Source of the DNA: Streptomyces carminius
GTDB taxonomy: Bacteria > Actinomycetota > Actinomycetes > Streptomycetales > Streptomycetaceae
DNA: 64,000 nucleotides
NCBI RefSeq assembly: GCF_002794255.1
Contig: NZ_PGGW01000067.1
Coordinates: 186,001 to 250,000 of the forward strand
Direction of reading: 5' to 3'
In this document: piece by piece, positions 58,231-64,000 of the stretch
How the letters are laid out: every line of letters starts with the position of its first letter
Numbering within the stretch: position 1 is the first letter of the stretch
The notes under the pieces: model-generated
Database searches by the model: none
Told to the model about the DNA's origin: nothing
The model's input: only the letters and a program-made list of their open reading frames with translations
Translations under genes and position numbers: made by a program

Positions 58231-58980
58231 ATGCTGAACAAGTACGCGCGTGCTTTCTTCACGCGTGTCCTCACGCCGTTCGCCGCTCTGCTCCTCAGGC
58301 TGGGCGTCAGCCCGGACACGGTGACCCTCATCGGCACCGGCGGGGTCATGGCGGGAGCCCTGGTCTTCTTCCCGCGCGGCGAGTTCTTCTGGGGCGCCGT
58401 CGTCATCACGCTGTTCGTCTTCTCCGACCTGGTCGACGGCACGATGGCGCGGCAGTCGGGGCGCTCCAGCCGCTGGGGCGCCTTCCTCGACTCCACCCTG
58501 GACCGGGTCGCGGACGCGGCGGTCTTCGGCGGGATCGCGCTGTGGTACGCGGGCCGGGGCGAGGACCCGGTGCTGTGCGCGGTGGCGGTCTTCTGCCTGG
58601 CGAGCGGCCAGGTGGTGTCGTACACCAAGGCGCGCGGCGAGAGCATCGGTCTGCCGGTGAACGTCAACGGCCTGGTCGAGCGGGCCGAGCGGCTGGTGAT
58701 CAGCCTGGTGTGCGCCGGGCTCGCCGGGTTCGAGGCGACCTTCGGCGTCCCGCACATCGGGATCCTGCTCCCCGTCGCCCTGTGGGTGGTCGCCGCGGGC
58801 AGCCTGGTGACGATCCTGCAGCGGATGGTGACCGTGCGCCGGGAGGCCACCGAGGCGGACGCCGCGGAGCGGGCGGGCGGGGAACGGACGGCGCCGGCGG
58901 ACGGTCCGGCGGCGGGCGGGGCGTCCGGGAGCGGCACACCCGCGTCCGGCCGGAGCGGACACAGGAGCGAGAACGCGTGA
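58231..58980 (+). CDS. pgsA: CDP-alcohol phosphatidyltransferase, phosphatidylinositol phosphate synthase type
   Basis: 249 aa, ATG at 58231 after GGGAAGG. The CDP-alcohol signature D-G-x2-A-R-x8-G-x3-D-x3-D is seen in VDGTMARQSGRSSRWGAFLD followed by STLD. Five to six hydrophobic helices surround it, and the last 45 residues are a polar, Gly/Ala-rich tail. By position (before the PIM acyltransferase and pimA, as in mycobacteria) it should join CDP-diacylglycerol with inositol phosphate in the membrane. The stop overlaps the next gene by 4 bp (GTGA). Confidence 0.92.
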   Translation: MLNKYARAFFTRVLTPFAALLLRLGVSPDTVTLIGTGGVMAGALVFFPRGEFFWGAVVITLFVFSDLVDGTMARQSGRSSRWGAFLDSTLDRVADAAVFGGIALWYAGRGEDPVLCAVAVFCLASGQVVSYTKARGESIGLPVNVNGLVERAERLVISLVCAGLAGFEATFGVPHIGILLPVALWVVAAGSLVTILQRMVTVRREATEADAAERAGGERTAPADGPAAGGASGSGTPASGRSGHRSENA

Positions 58981-59921
58981 AGGACCGGTTGACCGACGGC
59001 CTGTACCGGCTCGGCTGGAGCGCGGTCAGGCGGCTCCCCGAGCCCGCCGCCGCGGCCCTGGGCCGTACCGTCGCCGACGCCGCGTGGCGCCGCCGGGGCC
59101 GGGGGGTGCGGCGGCTGGAGGCCAACTACGCCCGGGTCGTGCCCGGCGCGGGGCCGCAGCGGCTGGCCGAGCTGTCCCGCGCCGGGATGCGCTCCTACCT
59201 GCGCTACTGGATGGAGTCCTTCCGGCTGCCGGTGTGGAGCGAGCGGCGCATCCGGGAGAGCGTCCACGTCGAGGACCTGGACCGGCTCACCGGCACACTC
59301 GACTCCGGCCGCGGCGTGGTACTGGCCCTGCCGCACATGGGCAACTGGGACCTGGCCGGCGCCTATCTCACCGCCGGCCTGGGCATCCCCTTCACCACCG
59401 TCGTCGAGCGGCTGGAACCGGAGTCCCTGTTCGACCGCTTCGTCGCCTACCGCGAGAGCCTGGGCATGGAGGTGCTGCCGCACACCGGCGGTGCCGCCTT
59501 CGGCACCCTGGCCCGCCGGCTGCGTGCCGGCGGGCTGGTGGCCCTGGTGGCCGACCGCGACCTGTCCGCCTCCGGGATCGAGGTGGAGTTCTTCGGCGAG
59601 CCGGCCCGGATGCCCGCCGGACCCGCCATGCTGGCCCTGCAGACCGGCGCGGCGCTGCTGCCGGCCCATCTGTGGTTCGGCGAACCGCCCGTGATGAAGG
59701 GCCGTGTCCTGCCGCCCGTCGAGGTGCCGGCCGAGGGCACCCGGCGGGAGAAGGCCGCCGCCATGACCCAGGCGATGGCCGACGGCTTCGCCGCCGGTAT
59801 CGCCGAGCACCCCGAGGACTGGCACATGCTGCAGCGGCTGTGGTCGGCGGACCTGGAGCCGCGGTCCTCGGCGGCCGCCGGAGCGGTCGCCGAGACAGGC
59901 CCGGAAACGGAGAAGCGTTGA
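58977..59921 (+). CDS. Phosphatidylinositol mannoside acyltransferase
   Basis: 314 aa, GTG at 58977 overlapping pgsA by 4 bp. It is a lysophospholipid-acyltransferase/HtrB-like protein with the H-x4-D catalytic motif in VVLALPHMGNWDLAGAYL and conserved VALVADRDLSASGIEVEFFG and AAMTQAMADGFAAGIAEHPEDWHMLQRLW. It adds a palmitoyl chain to the mannose of PIM1/PIM2 (PatA role in mycobacteria). It is translationally coupled on both sides. Confidence 0.92.
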   Translation: MKDRLTDGLYRLGWSAVRRLPEPAAAALGRTVADAAWRRRGRGVRRLEANYARVVPGAGPQRLAELSRAGMRSYLRYWMESFRLPVWSERRIRESVHVEDLDRLTGTLDSGRGVVLALPHMGNWDLAGAYLTAGLGIPFTTVVERLEPESLFDRFVAYRESLGMEVLPHTGGAAFGTLARRLRAGGLVALVADRDLSASGIEVEFFGEPARMPAGPAMLALQTGAALLPAHLWFGEPPVMKGRVLPPVEVPAEGTRREKAAAMTQAMADGFAAGIAEHPEDWHMLQRLWSADLEPRSSAAAGAVAETGPETEKR

Positions 59922-61090
59922 GAATCGGCATCGTCTGCCCGTACTCCTGGGACGTTCCCGGCGGCGTCCAGTTCCACATCCGGGACCTGGCGCAGCACCT
60001 GATCGACCTCGGGCACGAGGTGTCCGTCCTCGCCCCGGCCGACGACGAGACCCCCCTGCCGCCGTACGTCGTCTCCGCGGGGCGGGCCGTGCCCGTCCCG
60101 TACAACGGCTCGGTGGCCCGGCTGAACTTCGGTTTCCTGTCCGCCGCGCGCGTCCGCCGCTGGGTGCACGAGGGCGACTTCGACGTCCTGCACATCCACG
60201 AGCCCGCCACCCCCTCGCTGGCCCTGCTCGCCTGCTGGGCGGCGCAGGGGCCGATCGTGGCCACCTTCCACACCTCCAACCCGCGCTCCCGGGCGATGAT
60301 CGCCGCGTACCCGATCCTCCAGCCCGCGCTGGAGAAGATCAGCGCGCGGATCGCGGTCAGCGAGTACGCCCGCCGCACCCTGGTGGAGCATCTGGGCGGG
60401 GACGCGGTCGTCATCCCCAACGGAGTGGACGTCGGCTTCTTCGCCGGCGCCGGGCCCAGGGCCGAGTGGCAGGGCCGGGACGGGGCGGACACGATCGGCT
60501 TCATAGGCCGCATCGACGAACCCCGCAAGGGCCTGCCCGTCCTGATGCGGGCCCTGCCGCGGATCCTCGCCGAACGCCCCGGCACCCGGCTGCTGGTGGC
60601 CGGGCGCGGCGACGAGAAGGAGGCCGTCGACTCCCTGCCGCGCGAGCTCCGCCGACAGGTGGAGTTCCTGGGCATGGTCGGCGACGAGGACAAGGCACGG
60701 CTGCTGCGCAGCGTCGACCTGTACGTCGCGCCCAACACCGGCGGCGAGTCCTTCGGCATCATCCTCGTCGAGGCGATGTCCGCCGGGGCCCCGGTGCTGG
60801 CCAGCGACCTCGACGCCTTCGTCCAGGTGCTGGACGGGGGAGAGGCCGGCGAGCTGTACGCCAACGAGGACGCGGACGCGCTGGCCGCCGCCGCGGTGCG
60901 GCTGCTGGCCGATCCGGCCCGCCGGACCGCGCTGCGCGAACGGGGCAGCCGCCATGTCCGCCGTTTCGACTGGCCCACCGTCGGCGCCGACATCCTCGCC
61001 GTCTACGAGACCGTCGCCGACGGAGCGGCCTCGGTGGCGCCGGACGAGCGGATCGGGCTGCGGGCCCGGCTGGGTCTGGTCAGGGACTGA
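59918..61090 (+). CDS. pimA: Phosphatidyl-myo-inositol mannosyltransferase
   Basis: 390 aa, TTG start at 59918 overlapping the previous gene by 4 bp (TTGA) with CGGAG upstream. GT4-type glycosyltransferase: N-terminal PYSWDVPGGVQFHIRDLAQHL binds the acceptor, FHTSNPRSRAM follows, and the C-terminal donor site has GFIGRIDEPRKGL and GESFGIILVEAMSAGAPVLAS (E-x7-E). It transfers mannose from GDP-mannose to phosphatidylinositol at the inner membrane face, the first step in PIM synthesis. Confidence 0.95.
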   Translation: MRIGIVCPYSWDVPGGVQFHIRDLAQHLIDLGHEVSVLAPADDETPLPPYVVSAGRAVPVPYNGSVARLNFGFLSAARVRRWVHEGDFDVLHIHEPATPSLALLACWAAQGPIVATFHTSNPRSRAMIAAYPILQPALEKISARIAVSEYARRTLVEHLGGDAVVIPNGVDVGFFAGAGPRAEWQGRDGADTIGFIGRIDEPRKGLPVLMRALPRILAERPGTRLLVAGRGDEKEAVDSLPRELRRQVEFLGMVGDEDKARLLRSVDLYVAPNTGGESFGIILVEAMSAGAPVLASDLDAFVQVLDGGEAGELYANEDADALAAAAVRLLADPARRTALRERGSRHVRRFDWPTVGADILAVYETVADGAASVAPDERIGLRARLGLVRD

Positions 61091-61120
61091 GCCACTCATG
61101 AGTGACGGGGGACCGAAACC

Positions 61121-61681
61121 GTGACCACCACGATCATCTGGATCGCGGCGGCGCTGCTGCTCGTCGCCTGCTACCTGAGCTGGACCGCCGGGCGGCTGGA
61201 CCGGCTGCACGCCCGGATCGACGCGGCCCGGGCCGCGCTGGACGCGCAGTTGCTGCGGCGTGCCTCGGTGGCCCAGGAACTGGCCACCGCCGGAGTGCTC
61301 GACCCGGCCGCGTCGATCCTGCTGTACCAGGCCGCCCATGACGCCCGGCAGGCCGAGGAGGAGCAGCGGGAGGTCGCCGAGAGCGAGCTCAGTCAGGCGC
61401 TGCGGGCGGTGTTCGCCGAGAGCGCCCAGCTGGAGGCGGTCCGGGCGGCACCGGGCGGCGAGCAGGCCGTCGAGGAGCTGACCGCCGGGGTGCGCCGGGT
61501 GCCGATGGCGCGCCGCTTCCACAACGACGCGGTACGGGCCGCCCGCGCACTGCGCCGCCACCGCAAGGTGCGCTGGTTCCGGCTGGCCGGACACGCTCCC
61601 TTCCCCCTGGCGTTCGAGATGGACGACGAGCCACCTGCCGTGCTGGCGGACCGGACGGGCTCCGGCCGTGAAGGCCACTGA
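61121..61681 (+). CDS. LemA-like membrane-anchored coiled-coil protein
   Basis: 186 aa, GTG at 61121, 30 bp after pimA. One N-terminal transmembrane helix (about 4-22, IIWIAAALLLVACYLSW) is followed by long helices rich in Ala, Arg and Glu (RLHARIDAARAALDAQLLRRASVAQEL; ARQAEEEQREVAESELSQALR) and a NDAVRAARALRRHRKVRWFRLAGHA segment that resembles LemA-type proteins. The function is unknown; its place after pimA suggests a link to the envelope. Confidence 0.78.
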   Translation: MTTTIIWIAAALLLVACYLSWTAGRLDRLHARIDAARAALDAQLLRRASVAQELATAGVLDPAASILLYQAAHDARQAEEEQREVAESELSQALRAVFAESAQLEAVRAAPGGEQAVEELTAGVRRVPMARRFHNDAVRAARALRRHRKVRWFRLAGHAPFPLAFEMDDEPPAVLADRTGSGREGH

Positions 61682-61791
61682 CTTCTGATTGGCCCTTGCG
61701 GTCCGGGCCAGTGGCCCGTTTCATCGGTTCTGTAGTACGGATCACCGAGAACTGGACCGGGTGACGGCCCCGGAGGGGAATCGAACGGACC

Positions 61792-61797
61792 TACGAT
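61792..61797 (+). promoter_or_regulatory. Probable -10 box (TACGAT) for pdxS
   Basis: TACGAT lies about 132 bp before the pdxS start. No MocR/PdxR-type regulator gene is present nearby. Confidence 0.4.
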
Positions 61798-61928
61798 GGG
61801 TTCACCGTACGGCCGGGCGTCCGGTCCCGCTTCCGCCCATTCCCGCCCGTTCCGTCCCGCGGTCCGGTGCCGCCCGCCGCGGGCACGTCCCCGGCCGCCG
61901 TCCCAACGTCGTCGAGTGAGGTCACATC

Positions 61929-62855
61929 TTGTCCAGCTTGCCCAGCACCGCTTCCAGCACGTCCGAAACCGCCCCCGCGACCGGCACCGCACGCGTCAAG
62001 CGCGGTATGGCCGAGCAGCTCAAGGGCGGCGTGATCATGGATGTCGTCACACCGGAGCAGGCGAAGATCGCCGAGGACGCCGGTGCCGTCGCGGTCATGG
62101 CCCTGGAGCGGGTGCCCGCCGACATCCGCAAGGACGGCGGGGTCGCCCGCATGTCCGACCCCGACATGATCGAGGGCATCATCGGGGCCGTCTCCATCCC
62201 CGTGATGGCCAAGTCCCGTATCGGGCACTTCGTCGAGGCCCAGGTGCTCCAGGCGCTCGGCGTGGACTACATCGACGAGTCCGAGGTCCTCACCCCGGCC
62301 GACGAGGTCAACCACAGTGACAAGTGGGCCTTCACCACGCCCTTCGTCTGCGGTGCCACCAACCTGGGCGAGGCCCTGCGCCGGATCGCCGAGGGCGCGG
62401 CCATGATCCGCTCCAAGGGCGAGGCCGGCACCGGCAACGTCGTCGAGGCCGTCCGCCACCTGCGCCAGATCAAGAACGAGATCGGCCGGCTGCGCGCGCT
62501 GGACAACAACGAGCTGTACGCCGCGGCCAAGGAGCTGCGCGCCCCGTACGAGCTGGTCAGTGAGGTCGCCGAGCTCGGCAGGCTGCCGGTCGTGCTGTTC
62601 TCCGCGGGCGGTGTGGCCACCCCGGCCGACGCCGCGCTGATGCGTCAGCTCGGTGCCGAGGGGGTCTTCGTCGGCTCGGGCATCTTCAAGTCCGGCGATC
62701 CGGCCCGGCGCGCCGCCGCCATCGTGAAGGCCACCACCTTCTACGACGACCCCAAGGTCGTCGCGGACGTGTCCCGGGGACTGGGCGAGGCCATGGTCGG
62801 CATCAACTGCGACACCCTCACCGAGGCCGAGCGCTTCGCCGGCCGGGGCTGGTGA
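61929..62855 (+). CDS. pdxS: Pyridoxal 5'-phosphate synthase, PdxS subunit
   Basis: 308 aa with a TTG start at 61929, 7 nt after GAGG. The TIM-barrel enzyme shows RVKRGMAEQLKGGVIMDVV, with the first catalytic Lys in VMAKSRIGHFVEAQVLQ, and FVCGATNLGEALRRIAEGAAMIRSKGEAG and LFSAGGVATPADAALMRQLG. It builds PLP from ribose 5-phosphate, glyceraldehyde 3-phosphate and ammonia. The ammonia comes from PdxT, encoded 98 bp downstream after a hairpin. Confidence 0.96.
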   Translation: MSSLPSTASSTSETAPATGTARVKRGMAEQLKGGVIMDVVTPEQAKIAEDAGAVAVMALERVPADIRKDGGVARMSDPDMIEGIIGAVSIPVMAKSRIGHFVEAQVLQALGVDYIDESEVLTPADEVNHSDKWAFTTPFVCGATNLGEALRRIAEGAAMIRSKGEAGTGNVVEAVRHLRQIKNEIGRLRALDNNELYAAAKELRAPYELVSEVAELGRLPVVLFSAGGVATPADAALMRQLGAEGVFVGSGIFKSGDPARRAAAIVKATTFYDDPKVVADVSRGLGEAMVGINCDTLTEAERFAGRGW

Positions 62856-62889
62856 GCGCGTCCCGCGCGATTCCGGCACGGCCCGGCGC

Positions 62890-62922
62890 ACCGGGCGGCC
62901 CGCGCACCGCGGGCCGCCCGGT
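62890..62922 (+). terminator. 15-bp hairpin between pdxS and pdxT
   Basis: 62890-62904 pairs perfectly with 62908-62922 around CAC. It may lower pdxT relative to pdxS by partial termination or stabilise the pdxS mRNA end. Confidence 0.6.
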
Positions 62923-62952
62923 CCACCCGCGAGCATCCAGGGAGGCACACCC

Positions 62953-63585
62953 GTGACCGCAGGCACCACCGCGGACACCGTCACCGGCGTCACCGGTGAT
63001 GTCACCGTCGGAGTCCTCGCCCTCCAGGGCGACGTACGGGAGCATCTGACCGCGCTCACCGCGGCCGGGGTCACGGCGCGGTCCGTCCGCCGCGCCGAGG
63101 AGCTGGCCGCGGTCGACGGACTGGTGATCCCCGGCGGGGAGTCCACCACGATCTCCAAGCTGGCCGCGGCCTTCGGGCTGCTGGAGCCGCTGCGCGAGCG
63201 GGTCCGCGCGGGACTGCCCGTCTACGGGTCCTGCGCGGGCATGATCATGCTCGCGGACAAGATCCTCGACCCCCGCTCCGGGCAGGAGACCGTCGGCGGC
63301 ATCGACATGATCGTGCGCCGCAACGCCTTCGGCCGGCAGAACGAGTCCTTCGAGGCGGCCGTCGAGGTCGCGGGTGTGCCGGGCGGGCCGGTCGAGGGCG
63401 TCTTCATCCGCGCGCCCTGGGTGGAGTCCACCGGAGCGGAGGTGGCGGAGCTGGCGCATGTCGACGGCCACGCCGTCGCGGTGCGCCAGGGCCGGCTGCT
63501 GGCCACCGCCTTCCACCCCGAACTCACCGGGGACCACCGGGTGCACCGGCTCTTCGCGGACATGGTGCGCGCGGCGGCACGGTGA
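62953..63585 (+). CDS. pdxT: Pyridoxal 5'-phosphate synthase, glutaminase subunit PdxT
   Basis: 210 aa, GTG at 62953 with GGAGG upstream. Class I glutaminase with GVLALQGDVREH, the GGEST loop, catalytic Cys in YGSCAGMIMLADK and the His-Glu pair in AFHPELTGD. It releases ammonia from glutamine and passes it to PdxS within the 24-subunit synthase. Confidence 0.96.
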   Translation: MTAGTTADTVTGVTGDVTVGVLALQGDVREHLTALTAAGVTARSVRRAEELAAVDGLVIPGGESTTISKLAAAFGLLEPLRERVRAGLPVYGSCAGMIMLADKILDPRSGQETVGGIDMIVRRNAFGRQNESFEAAVEVAGVPGGPVEGVFIRAPWVESTGAEVAELAHVDGHAVAVRQGRLLATAFHPELTGDHRVHRLFADMVRAAAR

Positions 63586-63593
63586 TCCGGCGG

Positions 63594-63599
63594 TAGGAT
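63594..63599 (+). promoter_or_regulatory. Probable -10 box (TAGGAT) for yebC
   Basis: TAGGAT lies just after the pdxT stop and about 44 bp before the yebC start. Confidence 0.45.
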
Positions 63600-63642
63600 C
63601 GGCGCGTTGATTCCTCCGTCGGCGACATGAAGGAGCGAGGCT

Positions 63643-64000
63643 GTGTCCGGCCACTCCAAGTGGGCAACCACCAAGCACAAGAAGGCCGTGATCGATGCCA
63701 AGCGCGGCAAGCTCTTCGCCAAGCTGATCAAGAACATCGAGGTCGCGGCCCGGCTCGGCGGCGCCGATCCCGACGGCAACCCCACCCTGTACGACGCCAT
63801 CCAGAAGGCGAAGAAGAGCTCGGTCCCCAACACCAACATCGATCGTGCGGTCAAGCGCGGCGCGGGCCTGGAGGCCGGCGGCGCCGAGTACCAGACGATC
63901 ATGTACGAGGGGTACGGCCCCAACGGGGTGGCGGTCCTGATCGAGTGCCTCACCGACAACCGCAACCGCGCCGCCTCCGACGTGCGTGTCGCCATGACCC
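63643..64000 (+). CDS. yebC: YebC/PmpR-family regulator, N-terminal part
   Basis: GTG start at 63643 with AAGGAG upstream; 119 codons are inside the window and the gene runs off the right edge. The start SGHSKWATTKHKKAVIDAKR is the YebC hallmark, followed by AIQKAKKSSVPNTNIDRAVKRG and MYEGYGPNGVAVLIECLTDN. Members are described as transcription regulators and, more recently, as factors that help ribosomes through difficult motifs. In other actinobacteria it precedes ruvC-ruvA-ruvB; those genes would lie beyond the window. Confidence 0.95.
   Translation, partial: MSGHSKWATTKHKKAVIDAKRGKLFAKLIKNIEVAARLGGADPDGNPTLYDAIQKAKKSSVPNTNIDRAVKRGAGLEAGGAEYQTIMYEGYGPNGVAVLIECLTDNRNRAASDVRVAMT

Overview
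The window is high-GC actinobacterial DNA and almost certainly comes from a Streptomyces chromosome. The evidence is the strong G/C bias at third codon positions, frequent GTG/TTG starts, a full-length 137-aa SsgB sporulation protein (49255-49668), an argCJBDR cluster, PIM-lipid genes and many TAgNNT-type -10 boxes directly before start codons. It reads as core chromosome: no transposase, integrase, phage gene, CRISPR array or replication origin was seen.

Layout. 1-6853: end of rpmI, rplT, an rRNA/tRNA methyltransferase, a sensor kinase and pheST. 7262-12762: 3-hydroxybutyryl-CoA dehydrogenase, a Tat-exported glycosidase-like protein, small enzymes and a MerR/TipA-type regulator. 13113-22393: arginine biosynthesis (argC-J-B-D-R, then argH about 2.8 kb further on), both parts preceded by good promoters overlapping ARG-box-like sequence. 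22672-23021: two tiny tandem genes that look like class III lanthipeptide precursors (RamS/AmfS type) with no synthetase beside them. 23111-31516: VOC protein, acyltransferase, glycerophosphodiesterase, sigma-like protein, vanadium haloperoxidase-like protein, small membrane proteins and acetyltransferases. 31783-38834: corrinoid/siroheme genes (cobL, a bluB-cobT fusion, cysG) and a second SpoU-family methyltransferase. 39054-43337: Ser/Thr kinase, small membrane proteins, an APH-fold protein and a zinc-ribbon protein. 43415-43848: five tRNA genes (3 Val-GAC, Cys, Gly). 44036-50254: pabB/pabC, a tandem-GNAT protein, a thioredoxin-fold protein, a CGNR regulator and ssgB. 50349-64000: two tRNA-Val(CAC) genes, then thrS, HIT, pgsA, PIM acyltransferase, pimA, pdxS, pdxT and yebC, an order also known from mycobacteria, here interrupted by an inverted EF-G-like gene and a large membrane protein.

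How the parts work together. ArgR (17542) probably represses its own cluster and argH through the two operators. CobL, BluB-CobT and CysG supply late and lower-ligand steps of cobalamin and the shared siroheme precursor. PgsA, the acyltransferase and PimA overlap by 4 bp at each junction and build phosphatidylinositol mannosides. PdxS and PdxT form the PLP synthase.

The most notable observation is the orphan precursor pair at 22672-23021. Both predicted peptides carry the class III leader motif LYDLQ-x-LE and core S-x-x-S-x(2-3)-C motifs. The first has a rare TTA leucine codon exactly in the leader DLQ motif, which would make its translation depend on the bldA tRNA. No LanKC enzyme, transporter or protease lies in the window, so any modification would have to be done by an enzyme encoded elsewhere.
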